Counted from the stretch's first letter, positions 46,164 through 56,863 are shown. The stretch: DNA of 64,000 nt from Massospora cicadina (GCA_022478985.1 JAKSZP010014521.1:165909-229908), one strand, 5' to 3'. The notes: generated by a model not told the origin, from the sequence alone. Numbers and translations: made by a program.

Positions 46164-47054
46164 TGTCATGGTTGGATGACATAATAGTAGGCACTGATGC
46201 TAGAGATAAGGCTGGGCAACAGGAGGCCCAGAAGATGAAGCTTCAGGCTCTCCCTGGCCTAAAGCACACCTTAGATCAACGCTGGGTGCAGGCCAAGCAT
46301 GCCCAGGTTGATACTGATGGGGTGCAAAACGCCCAGCCTCTTATCTCAGCCCAGGCCTTGAAATGAACGATTACATTTTAAATGAAGATGGTTTGATTTG
46401 CTTGGTTGGAGATCAAGGGTTCGAGTCCCGCTCCAGCTATGAAATTTTGACTTCAGGTAAAATAAGGCTTCAATTGATTACTTGAGTGAAGGCACTTTTG
46501 GTGTATTTTACTAAAATGGGTGGAAGCATCTGTTTATTGGAGCGTCAAGGCTTGGGCGCACTTCCGCAGAACCTGAATTTCCCCAGCCCATTTTAAATAT
46601 GTTTTGTGACCAACATTCCTTGTTGATCGACTTTCTTAAATAAAAACCCCCATTATTTTACGTTTTTTCAATGTTTCCTTGGGCAAACTTGGTGGTGGAC
46701 CTCTTCAGGGAGGTCTCCAACCATGTGGGCCACTACCTTATCTCACAATTTACCAAAATCCCAGGGGCACCTGTGGGCCGCCCAGGTCCCCTCCAGATTG
46801 AGGCACCCAAAGTCCCTGACGTCAAACCACACTTGATTATGGACGCCCCTCTGGGGTCCATTCAAGCAGTGATGTTCCTTACTTACCTGGTATTTTATGT
46901 TGCTCTTTACACCCTTGCCTGGGGTACCCTTTTCACTGGAACCGCTTGAGGTGCCTTCCTACCCATTCTTCTAGCGGCTAGTTCCCTAGCAATGTGGGTT
47001 TGCATCCCACATCACCTTACTGGGAACGAGAGAGTTACAGACACTCTCTTGACA
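46164..47054 (+). mobile_element. Solo LTR of the element A family, inserted in element C gag
   Basis: 891 bp, TGTCATGGTTGG...CTCTTGACA, flanked by GCCCC at 46159-46163 and 47055-47059. It is similar along its whole length to 15748-16641 and 30788-31676. Left by recombination between two LTRs of a former full element. Sense is plus here. B box GGTTCGAGTCC at 46418-46428. The hydrophobic frame is at 46671-47054. Confidence 0.95.
46671..47054 (+). CDS. Hydrophobic LTR reading frame, solo LTR copy
   Basis: Reads WANLVVDLFREVSNHVGHYL, PHLIMDAPLGSIQAVMFL, TYLVFYVALYTLAWGTLFTG, a TGA, then LLAASSLAMWVCIPHHLTGN ending DTLLT at the LTR end. Apart from the TGA (CAA in the other copies' position is CAAG, so C-to-T) it stays in one frame. 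Most differences from the other two copies keep amino-acid type in the membrane segments. Confidence 0.4.
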
Positions 47055-48330
47055 GCCCCTGGTCTTGATGGGGGTGAAGGGCCCCCTGGGCCACCTGGTC
47101 CTCCTAAACAACCTGGTCCTCCTGGTCCTCGCAGCCCAATTGTGCAATCACCTTCCCACCAGAGTACCCTTCCTTGAACAGCCGCCTTCTCGCTCTATAA
47201 TAAGACCTTGAAAATACTGCTTGAAGCTGTTGTCTTTATCACTCTGGAGAACCTATTGATCCAAAACTTACTGTCAATGCAACTAAGGAAGGGTTAGACA
47301 AAACTTACCATCTTTATGATCCCCTCATTTCAGATTAGACTCATCAAAAAGAAAAAACACTAGGTTGGAGCAAAATAATCTTGAGCTCTGATCCCTAATA
47401 TAAAATCAACGTGTTGAAATGGAATCATTTCGAAACAAACTTATATAAAAAGTGTCTAGTGATTCCCTAATTGCCCAAATTGGGGCTCTTCAAGATGATC
47501 TGAACAGTTTTTGACAACAAGCTGATTCAAATCGAAATCCTGTGCCTCCTTCCTAATCAGAGCTATCTGAAATTAATCAAACTTGCCCAGTGGGCATTAA
47601 GTTATTTTGGATCCTGTGGGGACTACTTTTTAACCTTCATTTGAAGACAAGTTCACCCTGGTGGAAGGAAGTATTGCTTCATTTCTTTATATTTTTGAGA
47701 GCACGATGGAGGAAGCTCCTGACCATCACAAAGTTGACTACTTACCCTCTTGCCTTATTAGAACCACTTATGAAATCATGGTACTTCACCTCATGCAATG
47801 CAGTACTTGGGCCGAGGTGAAGGCCGCGCTTATTAAAGAATTTAGTGTTGGTCTCACCTTAGCAAATCAGAAATAGGCCTTTATGAATATTAAGTTAATA
47901 CATGGCGAATACCTTGCAGAGATTGCTGCTTAATTCTATGCTGAAGCTCAAGCATTGATGACCAATATCCGCCTTACACTTGATGATGCAGTTGTAGCCA
48001 TCCTTTCTCTTTAGAGTTCAACCCGCAGCTTTATCTCTACATGATTTCAGTGAAACAAAACTTTACTTCTATTTAGATATCAAGGAGGCCCTCCTTGAAA
48101 TTCCCGCCTCTGTGGTTACTGCCACTCCTGCTTCTGCTTCAGCCTCACATCCTCAAATTCATGTGGTGAACAATAATGAGTCAGGAAAAAAATTGAGCTT
48201 GACCCAACTGCACCTATTGTGGCCATCGCAACCATACCATTCAGCATTGTTGGATGAAAATTGACAATGGAAAAGCAAAAGATGGTCAGCATAGAGCGAG
48301 AGGCTCCCAATGCTGATGACTTCACTTCAC

Positions 48331-49250
48331 CTCAAAACCAATCTGTTCATACCATATCTACTGACCTTGTTGGCCCTAGTGCTCCTGAAGAGGAAACTCC
48401 TATTGAGCTATCATTGATAATAAGCTTAGTGATATTTCCTCTTATCCTCTTTCTAAGCCAGCCTCTGCAACTATATTCTATCCCTACCCAGTGGGGAATG
48501 ACAGTAACACATATTGAAGCGGTGGTCCACAAAGTGAAGGTTCTCACTAATGTTGACTCTGCTTTCCTATTAACGTTATATATTCTCGACTAATTGAAAA
48601 TTTTTGATTTAGCCTGATCTTAACCATTTGTTAGAATATGGTACAGCCGTTATTGCATATACTTTAGTTATAGGTGCTTACTCCCACTTGCCCCTAAAAG
48701 CCAGGTGGTCTACAGCTCTCTGTACCTGATGTAGCCCTGGATAATAATAGCTATGACCTCCTATTAGGCACTGGGTTACTTATGGAACATGCTGCTGTTA
48801 TTGACTTCAAAGATAACGTTATTTCTATATTAGGATACCGTGTTCCATTACTTTTAACTTCTGCAGTTAAGGAAAAAGGGAAGCGGAAGTTGAGGACGTA
48901 TCTTCCTAAGTCTCCTACCCCAGTCAAGTTTTTAGAATATCATGTGTTAGGGTCCAAAGTTAAGTTGCCCCCTCCCATGGTTGAGGCTGAAGAGGGTATG
49001 CCTTTACATTCTCCCCACGTCATTACCATACCTCTGAAGGCCCTAATCCTTGTGGACACTGAGATCCAGTTGGTTTCCCCTCCTGATCACTTGATCAAGA
49101 TTTCTAGTTTCCTAACCCATCTGTATTTGAAGCTCTCCCCTGTCCAGGGGTTTTAGATCCCGCTTACCAAGGCATTGTCACTGTTATTATAGCTAACATC
49201 TCTTGGTCTCCTAAAGTCATTAAGCTGAATCAAAATAATCGCTTATGTCC
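48331..49250 (+). pseudogene. Element C protease region, active-site Gly altered
   Basis: VHKVKVLTNVDSAFLLTLYI near 48530-48590 aligns with VNKVKVVAIVDSGAPVNIVS of element B, so the D-S-G-A site reads D-S-A. YDLLLGTGLLMEHAAVIDF near 48750-48810 is the second protease block. A 124-codon frame (48782-49156) continues into the linker. Confidence 0.7.
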
Positions 49251-49269
49251 ACCTCTTACCTATGACCAG

Positions 49270-50060
49270 GTGATGGGTGTTCATGGCATTGGGACCCTTT
49301 ATGATTTTGGTTTAGAGGAGCCACCTGTCGTTGCTGCAGTGCCTGTGCAAATCAGTTCTGGCTTTTCAGCTGAGAAAAAATTGGCTGCAGAAGCTTTGAT
49401 TGACAAGTATTCAAATAAGTTCTCCTCTGGCCCCCACTTCAACCCTCGCGTAGTCCCTGGTCCACCCCTCTATTATTGATTAAGAAGAAGGATGGGAGCC
49501 ACCGTGTTGTTATGGGTTATTGACAGTTAAATTCTATTATGCATAAGGACAGCCACCCTTTACCCCGCATTGATGATTCTTTGTGATCCTTATCTGGATC
49601 ACAATAATTTTCTGTGATGGACCTAGCCAGTGGCTACTGGAAGATTTATCTCTCTGCTGAGGATTGTGCCAAGTGTTCCCTTGTCTCTCATAAAGGGTTG
49701 TTTGATCCCACCTGCATGCCGCAGGGGTTATTCAACGCCCCTGCCACCTTCCAGAGGGCTATGGACCAGTTGTTTGGGGACCTTAAACTCATGTGTGTGT
49801 TAGTCTACCTTGATGATGTCACCATCTTCTACTGAACTTTTACTGCTCATCTCAATCATCTTTAACAGGTTTTCCAGCAGCTATATGAGGACTCTTTGAA
49901 ACTGAAACCTTCTAAATGTAACTTTTTTGAATGAGAAATGAAATTTTTAGGACACAACGTGACGCGACTGGGCATCCTCCCCATCCCAGATAAGGTCTCT
50001 GCCATTTAATGCATTCCTTCTCAAAGAATTTATGAGACTTCAACTTCTTTTTTGGAATAA
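49270..50060 (+). pseudogene. Element C reverse transcriptase, catalytic box intact, stops in frame
   Basis: LIKKKDGSHRVVMGY then TGA (CGA with C-to-T) before QLNSIMHKDSHPLPRIDD, then FSVMDLASGYWKIYLSAEDC, CMPQGLFNAPATFQRAMDQL, VLVYLDDVTIFY (near 49800-49835), LKLKPSKCNFFE. All three catalytic Asp are kept. Later stops at several sites. Confidence 0.88.
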
Positions 50061-50640
50061 TGGGCTACTATCACCAGTTTATCTCTCACTTTCTGACCTT
50101 ACTGAGCCCTTAGTTGAACTCCTACACAAAAATGTACCCTTCTTTTGGGGCCCTGAACAGCAACAGTCTTTCAATTCCCTACGCAATGCCTTATTATCAG
50201 CCCCTTCTTAAATCATCCTAACTTTGAGCAACCTTTTGTTCTCTTAACTGATGCTAGTGACACCACTGTGGGCACTATCCTTTCCCAGTTAGATACAGAC
50301 CAAGTTGACCATCCATTCACTTATTTTAGCAAGACATTAGTTAAAGCAGAGCAGAATTAATCAGCAACTGAACATGAGTGCTGGCAATTTTAATTGCTAC
50401 AAAACACTTCCCCCTATTTGTATGGCAAACATTTTACAATTGTTACCAATTATTTCTCCCTCCATTGGCTTTGTCAAATGAAAGATCCTAATGGAAAGTA
50501 AGCTCGCTGGTCCCTCAAGCTCCAAATTTATGATTTTCTATATTTCACTAAAATTGGCGCCATTCATCAAAATGCATATGGATTATCCTGCCTCCCTATT
50601 TTACATATAACTGTCCCAGAAAAGGATTGACTTTATGGGC
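50061..50640 (+). pseudogene. Element C RNase H domain, broken
   Basis: NHPNFEQPFVLLTDASDTTV, GTILSQLDTDQVDHPFTYFS, KTLVKAEQN, SATEHECWQF, HFTIVTNYFSLHWLCQMKDP, GAIHQNAYGLSCLPI, the standard gypsy order. Stops between the blocks. Confidence 0.82.
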
Positions 50641-51830
50641 TTCTCCCTCACCCTGGGTTATGGCCTCAAGAATCTCCAGACGTTCAAGCTCAATTAAAGA
50701 AGATGGCTGATAACACTAAAGTTGTTGATGGAGCTTTAGTAAAACAGGTTGGCACCTCTTTTCTGCCTTATCTCCGCCCTTCGCTCCATACTGAGATTAT
50801 CATGGAGGCCCATAAAACCCTTGGGCATGGGGCTATAAAGAAAACCCTCAAGTGGCTAACAACAAAATGATACTGGGAGAATATGGCTGAGTCAATTCAT
50901 GATGTTTTGGAAACTTGCTTAAATTGCTGCTCCCAAGATAAGTTCAATCTGTGCTTTAAACCAAGCTTATAACACCAGGGGCCCTTTTTGATAAAGTTAG
51001 CATTGATTTAGGCCCATTGCTTGTGGCTGCCTATGGTCACCACTATATTATCCTTGTCATCAATCACCTAACAAAATGGGTTGAGGCCACTTCATTCCTC
51101 ATAATACTAACCACGGCTACTGCCCTTTTCTTATATCAACAAGTATTCTCCCATCATGGTTTTCTGAGGGTACTCTTATCAAACAATGGCACAAATTTTA
51201 TCTCTTCTATAGTTCAGTAACTAAATTCTCTGCTAGATATAAAGCACCTCTTCAAGACACCAATCACCTCGCCACTAATGGCATGGTAGAGCGTGCTAAT
51301 TGCACCTTAATTTCTATGTTAAGAAAGCTGTCCGCTTATGACCCTTTGCATTGGAATGATTTTCTCCCTAGCGCCTTGTTTGCCTATTAAGTTAGCTACC
51401 ACAGGATAATTAAGATGTCCCCATTACAAGCCCTATATGGACGTGAGCTGCTGTTGCCTTCCAGCCTTCAACCTATCCTCAAATCAGCTAATCTAAAAGA
51501 TGTAGAGCTTACCCTTTGACAGCTAACTGATGAGATCATATTCTCTAAGCTATGGCTAACGAATCTATAAAAACCACCAATTTTAGAGAGTGAGTTCAAG
51601 TTAATGAGCGCCAACCTACGCTCTCTGAATATTCTTTAGGATATTTAGTTCTATTCTACCACCGTAGCCCTGGGGGTAGGAAACAAAAACTTGCTACCAC
51701 TTGGTCTGGCCCTTATTGGATAATACACTGCAGGAGGCCTGAATACTCTATTGCTGCTACTGGTACTGGCACTGTAGTTAATCAAGTCCATAGCCATTTT
51801 CTGCACAAGTACCATCCCACTTGGCAAGAT
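50641..51830 (+). pseudogene. Element C integrase, broken
   Basis: Zinc region EIIMEAHKTLGHGAIKKTLK...CLNCC near 50790-50930. Core YGHHYIILVINHLTKWVEAT near 51025-51090 and FLRVLLSNNGTNFIS near 51160-51205, in which the family S-D-N-G catalytic Asp is Asn. C-terminal TTWSGPYWIIHCRRPEYSIA (51700-51760) is the GPY/F motif, ending FLHKYHPTWQDLEGG next to the purine tract. No chromodomain. Confidence 0.85.
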
Positions 51831-51833
51831 CTT

Positions 51834-51844
51834 GAGGGGGGTAT
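51834..51844 (+). promoter_or_regulatory. Element C polypurine tract
   Basis: GAGGGGGGTAT directly before the 3' LTR; it also encodes the integrase end. Confidence 0.8.
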
Positions 51845-52360
51845 TGTTGGTATTTGAACTGCTCCCACTCAGCCCCATTAAATTTCTCTACCTCCAATAC
51901 ATCTCCAAAAATTCCTCTCGCCTCATCAGAGCACTATTTTCCACAACCTAATAAATTTATTAAAGGAAAGCTTGCCATTGACTCCCCCTGATCAAAGTCA
52001 GGGTGATGATCTTGCCATTGAAGAATGTCATTATCCTGAAAGAACTAGGACGAAGATGCATCCTATAAATATTCGCTCATTTAACTAAATAAAGATATGT
52101 TTTTACCTCCAGTTTGTTATTGATTTTGCTTAATTCTAGAGCCTCTGTTTAGCGAGCTCCTCTCCAGCCATCAACATCATGATCACCAGTTTTATTACAA
52201 TAGATCCCTCATCACCTATTCTAAAGCTTATAACAGCTCACCAGCCCAAACATGTAGTATTCCTGGCTTTCCCCGCTATTGACTCTCTGAAGGACATTTT
52301 GTACCATCCATTTTGGTATGCTTCAAAGGAACTATTAACCTCAGCTACCATATCCCAACA
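51845..52360 (+). repeat. Element C 3' LTR
   Basis: 516 bp, pair of 44739-45253. Starts TGTTGGTATTT, ends TATCCCAACA, followed by CATCC. Confidence 0.94.
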
Positions 52361-52365
52361 CATCC

Positions 52366-53114
52366 ATTTCCTTTAGAGACCCTATCTGTAGGCAACTCCC
52401 TTGTCAGCATACCCTTCAGTTCTTATCTTTTGGAACTTCTAGCATCTTCATTATTCTTATACCAAGCCACTGTTTGTTAATTCGTGGGTAGTTACTTCCA
52501 TTCATGCAACATTATTCTAGTCTCTTAAAGCTGTGTATGCATAGTAGCTCTGAGACCATAATATACTATTTGACATGTTATATATTTCAATATGGGAGAA
52601 ATTTGCAGTTACAAGTTGTAATATTAAAGGTGTTAAAAGGTCCATGGGAGGGGTATAACAACTATTATGCTTGTAGAGAAAAGAATTCCCCTCAGAATAT
52701 TGCAAAGCAAGTCATGTAACTTTTTGAAGAAGTGCACCAGTTCCCTAGACTGGTAAAACCAAGTGCCAGTGTATTTAATTTTTTGGCTAACAAGTAAAAA
52801 AAGGCTCTCTGGCAGTTGATTAAAATATAAGTTAGTGATGGCTAATGTTCATGAGAGAGGAAAACAAATGCCTTTTATATTATTCTTTAATCAATTGTAG
52901 TAATTTATTCAATTCTTTTCAATTATTTATTTTGATTATTTTTTTAATTTTGTTGTCAACAAAATGATATAAAGAAATAGATGGTTTTTATATTTCTACA
53001 TACAAATTTTAAAATGTGAAAGTTCTTTTTGTTTTTTTAATAATTATACTTTTTTAGTCCTAAACTATGAAAGTTCATAGTATGCAGAATTAGGTTGATA
53101 GTTAAAAGATTTGA
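52366..53114. other. AT-rich non-coding stretch
   Basis: No convincing gene. A 71-codon open frame (52504-52719) has no recognisable motif. Confidence 0.4.
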
Positions 53115-53129
53115 CAAAGGACAACAACT

Positions 53130-53267
53130 AAAAGCAAATGAGGCAGGTTGACCTTGGGACAAATTTACCACGCCAAGTTTTTTCTGGCCTGTGCTGGTTT
53201 TGAACCAATGTTAATCAAAACCCAACCCAGAATGGAGCAGAAATCACCCCGCTATGCTATTACTCAT
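53130..53267 (-). mobile_element. SINE family 2, copy 2 (138 bp)
   Basis: Perfect 15-bp duplications CAAAGGACAACAACT at 53115-53129 and 53268-53282. On the minus strand the head has an A box TAGCATAGCGGGG and a B box GGTTCAAAACC, both fitting the pol III consensus. The body ends GGTAAATTTGTCCC and AAGGTCAACCTGCCT, shared with 33870-33999. A tRNA-derived SINE with a very short body. Confidence 0.88.
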
Positions 53268-53282
53268 CAAAGGACAACAACT

Positions 53283-54449
53283 TAGTGATTTTATGAAATT
53301 GAAATAAACAGATAATTACTTTATGGTTGGCAAAATTAATACATTCCCCATTTATCTTTATAAACGATGAATAAATAATCTCTTTTTTTGACTTAGTACA
53401 CTTAGCAAAAATTTAGGACTTTAGGAGTATAATAGCAAATTAATATAATAAACTCAATAATCTATAGATTCTACAATATTTTTAGTGTAGAGATAGAAGG
53501 AATAAAAAAGTTAAATCTTACTATATATCATGAATTTTTTATTTTTTGCTAATAAGCAGATTTAAATGAAGTAATATTTTCTAAAATTAGAACTATTAGA
53601 GCAGCACTCAATAGTTGTTAATGTAGATGAATTGAAAGAACGTTGTTGTAACTAGAGTAGATCAATCTATTTTATACTAAAAGTCATCTTTGATAAAAGC
53701 TGATATGATTATTTCTTAGATTGTCTAATCCATAATTTTTGTATAGCTTAGCTAGAAAAAATATGTGTTAGTTGTTTTATAAAGATTATTTATACATGTG
53801 CAGCAGCATATATTAAATAAAGGCAAATCTAGAAAGTTATATTAAATTACACAAAAAAATTTAAGTAGGTATCAAATCATAGGTAGTGTTGCTAATTTCA
53901 GATTTTTAAATTAAAAATCTTTTTTATTTTTTTCTAAAATTTGTATTATGCTCTAGTAATATATTGATGACTTTATCATATTATCACTGTATATAGTTAA
54001 ACTAAATGAATAAACAAGGTAAAGATTGTAAAAGTCTGAAAATTAGAAAGATTCCATATTCACTTATTGCTTTATATGTTTACAAGTATACATAGAAATT
54101 AAATTTATTATTCCATATACATTATCTTTATTACAATTTTTTGTTATGTAAATTGTAGAGTTTAAATTTTAAGATCTTTTTATTATCATTACAGATAAGT
54201 TTGTACTTTATTATAATAAGTACCTTGATTATGATTATACCAGTTTCAATGTTGTAGGATTTTATGTCCGCATACTTAGAGCACTAGTCTAAATATCATT
54301 TTCTACACACAATCTGTTTTTCATGCTGTGGTCTTAAAAAAGTTAAGTATAAATTTTTCACTAAGACTCTTAAAATTAAAATTAAATAAAAGTCTTATGA
54401 TAAGGGGAGAAAAAAGAAGTGAGTTTTCTTCAAATGTTAAAAAAAGGAA
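53283..54449. other. AT-rich non-coding stretch
   Basis: Very AT-rich, no frame or repeat recognised. Confidence 0.4.
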
Positions 54450-54465
54450 ACTTTACCTATATTCT

Positions 54466-54743
54466 ATTTTATTTGAGGTGGGATGACCTGAGGACAATAC
54501 TGCACTGATTAAAGGGAAATCAAATGAATGGGAAAGGATGATAAAATCTAAAAACCTCCATGTGTGGCGTATGATAGACCAGGAACTCCATGAACTGCCT
54601 TTACTATTTGCTATCTCAGTTTGGGGCATTGGTGTGCAATGCCAACACAGTCATAGTCATCCCCTACCCAAAGTTCCTGTACCAGAATCAAACTCAGGGA
54701 GGCAGTGGTTGAGGTCTTTATCTACCACTGAAGTATCCTCCCC
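54466..54743 (-). mobile_element. SINE family 1, copy 1 (278 bp)
   Basis: Duplications ACTTTACCTATATTCT (54450-54465) and ACTTTACTTATATTCT (54744-54759), 15 of 16 identical. Minus-strand head contains a tRNA-like A box region (CTTCAGTGGTAGAT) and B box (GAGTTTGATTCTGG), the body a long shared segment (TTTGGGTAGGGG; CCAAACTGAGATAGC), and the 3' end CCCACCTCAAATAAAAT. The 106-codon plus-strand frame inside it is incidental. Confidence 0.88.
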
Positions 54744-54759
54744 ACTTTACTTATATTCT

Positions 54760-56549
54760 TTTCATTTAGTTCTTGATATTTACCACCCCTGGTCACCATA
54801 TTCCAAAATAATTGTAATTCTATTTCATATGTGTAATTTAGAATTTTTCTGCATCTAAAATAAGTCTATTATGATATAACTTATCTTTTCTAAATTTTCA
54901 TAAAACCTATACTCAAGTTATAATTATAAAATGTGGATGATCTATTTGGTTAGAGTGTTTAATTACCACTATAGGAATGCAAGTATAACTTACCCTCAAA
55001 AGTGATAGTCCTTAAGGATCATAAATTTTCAATAAATAAAAAGTTTTAGATCATAAGAAAGACAACTCAAAATTTACCAACTAAAGAAGTGTGTTTAGCA
55101 GCTGGTGCCCTGGTATGCTTTCCATGAATACATTAATACTTTCTTAATTTCTATTAAAAATTATCTTCTTATAAAAAAATATTTCTGTTAAATAAAAAGT
55201 AGCATTTATAATTGATTACTAAGTTTTTCTTTGCTAACTTTCAAAAGCATATGAAGCCATTTTATTCTATTAGGTGCCTTTTATCATATAAGGGACAATA
55301 ATCCTTTGCATGCATGGATCTATCTAATCTAGGGTCATTTCTAAAAATTATATATAAGCCTAACATAATGACAGTGTGTTTAAATAACATCTATAATATT
55401 GTGTAATTAACTATTAGGAAGCTTTAAAGATACAAAAAAATGTAAATTGATAGGACATAAAATTCATTAATATAACTCTAAATTTTCCTTATGACCTTAG
55501 GTAAGTTCAGTTTATTATAATCTTTTCTTGTCATATGCATTACTATGTGGCAAGTTATATTTAAAAGTTTTGTGATAATTTTGAATTAAATATAAAGCTC
55601 ATTAAACTTACTTTATTATATTAGTTTTTTGCAAAATAACACTATATTATGGAATTTCAATTTAATTTTCATAGTAATGATCCAGATAATGCTGTTTTTA
55701 AAGCTTTATACTTGAAACTTTGAAATGAATATTCAAAAAGAGGCATGTTCTCCTACTAGTAATAACATCATTAGTATTCTAGAGCTGATAAAAACCTAAG
55801 ATTATAAACATAAAATCTTGGAAAAGATATTTTTATAGTTGTAATTAGTATATTTTACAGACTAGCCTAAATTAAATAAAGAAATTTAAGTCTTAGATCT
55901 TTGTGTAAGATAATGTCATTGTATCTATATATAATATGTTCTAATTTTATCTTCTGGAAATATAAAACTTTAAAATATATCAGATAAATGTTTAGGTATA
56001 AACTTAAAGTCTAAGCCAAAATTAAGTTAATTATAAACTTATGGTCATATAAAAGCATATTTGACTATATTTAAAGTTGTCTCAAGTCTATTTAGACAAT
56101 AAAAAGTGTACTCTGGCTCATTGAACAATTGATATAAAAATAAAACACAAAAAGTGATTATATTTCTCAATTTACTCTTTCAAATAAAACCTTATTTTAG
56201 TATGCACTTTAAGATGCCTATATTGTGGCCTACTAGTAATGTTTGCTAATCTCCTATATTTTAAATTCCACTCTTTCTTGAGGTTTTAAAATAAACAGCT
56301 ACTTTAGCCAACTATGTATTTAAAAGTAATACCTTCTAATTTTTTATAAAATTAATAGCATTCTATACTGAAAATTAATTTTGGTTCTACATTGCTTTAA
56401 TTATATGGTGAGTAAAATACATCTACCCTCTACTAATTAACCCTTATCTTCATATGTTCTCCTACAGGATTACATATATTTAAGCCTAAATTTAATAAAA
56501 GACATTATCAATAGAGAAAACATGTTTTTTTGCTTTCTTTAAGAAAATA
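54760..56549. other. AT-rich non-coding stretch
   Basis: About 1.8 kb with nothing recognised. CTATTTGGTTAGAGTG near 54945 resembles a tRNA D-arm but has no matching T-arm. Confidence 0.4.
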
Positions 56550-56566
56550 TATAACTTAAAAGCTTA

Positions 56567-56846
56567 TTTTATCTGAGGCAGGCTGACCTGGGGATGATAT
56601 TGTACCAATTAATGGGAAATCAAATGAATGGGAAATGAGAATAAAATCCAGAAAACCTCCATGCACGGCATATGATAGGCTAGGAACTCCATGGACCGCC
56701 TTTGCTATTCTCTATCTTAGTTTGGGGCATTGGTGCACAACACCAACACAATCATAATTGTACCCTACCCAAAGTTCCAGTACCGGAATCAAACTCAGGG
56801 AGGCAGCGGCAGAGGTCCCTATTCTAACACTGGGGTATCCTCCCCT
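56567..56846 (-). mobile_element. SINE family 1, copy 2 (280 bp)
   Basis: Imperfect duplications TATAACTTAAAAGCTTA (56550-56566) and TATAATTTAAAAGTTA (from 56847). Minus-strand head GGATACCCCAGTGTTAGAAT and B box GAGTTTGATTCCGG. Same body and tail as copies 1 and 3. Confidence 0.88.
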
Positions 56847-56863
56847 TATAATTTAAAAGTTAT

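Larger units (their letters stand above)
46085..47122 (+). other. Collagen-like Gly-X-Y segment of element C Gag (split)
   Basis: About 46085-46163 and 47055-47122 encode Gly-Pro-Pro and related triplets on the sense strand, with a one-base shift near 46115 in the first part. Collagen-like triplets form trimeric helices in known proteins; in a Gag they might help particle assembly. Low-complexity but ordered in threes, so not a simple GC tract. Confidence 0.7.
45316..48330 (+). pseudogene. Element C gag: N-domain, collagen-like segment, capsid, CCHC knuckle; broken
   Basis: N-terminal open frame 45316-45657 (113 codons, MDDPRQDSTWPLTKIFFITQ). Then decayed helical sequence, then Gly-X-Y repeats on both sides of a solo LTR: GEQGSVGPIGVMGP before it and GPPGPPGPPKQPGPPGP after it. 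The capsid part near 47650-47875 reads TLVEGSIASFLYIFESTMEE and TWAEVKAALIKEFSVGLTLA. The knuckle CTYCGHRNHTIQHC (48209-48250, CX2CX4HX4C) is complete. Several stops and shifts lie between. Confidence 0.8.
44739..52360 (+). mobile_element. Element C: Ty3/gypsy retrotransposon with collagen-like Gag (7.6 kb incl. solo LTR)
   Basis: LTRs 44739-45253 (515 bp) and 51845-52360 (516 bp), TGTTGG...ACA ends, CATCC target duplication (44734-44738 and 52361-52365), primer site TGGTGCTCCC, purine tract at the 3' LTR. Plus-strand order: gag with collagen-like repeats and CCHC knuckle, protease, RT, RNase H, integrase; no chromodomain. An 891-bp solo LTR of the A family sits in gag, so C is about 6.7 kb without it. 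Many stops; the LTR pair differs more than that of B or the centre of D, so C is an older insertion. Confidence 0.96.

Noticed and set aside
46418..46440. Possible tRNA gene (GGGTTCGAGTCCCGC)
   Set aside because: Only a T-arm-like B box; no acceptor stem or anticodon arm can be built, and it recurs at the same place in all family A LTRs, so it is part of the LTR.
46671..47177. Host collagen-like or membrane protein gene
   Set aside because: The membrane part belongs to an inserted A-family LTR with GCCCC duplications and the collagen-like part to element C gag; no single gene spans them.
54538..54858. 106-codon plus-strand open frame as a gene
   Set aside because: It lies antisense across a SINE; the equivalents at 56730 and 58558 have the same peptide because the SINE is repeated.
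54940..55010. Degenerate tRNA (CTATTTGGTTAGAGTG)
   Set aside because: D-arm-like string without a T-arm or acceptor pairing.
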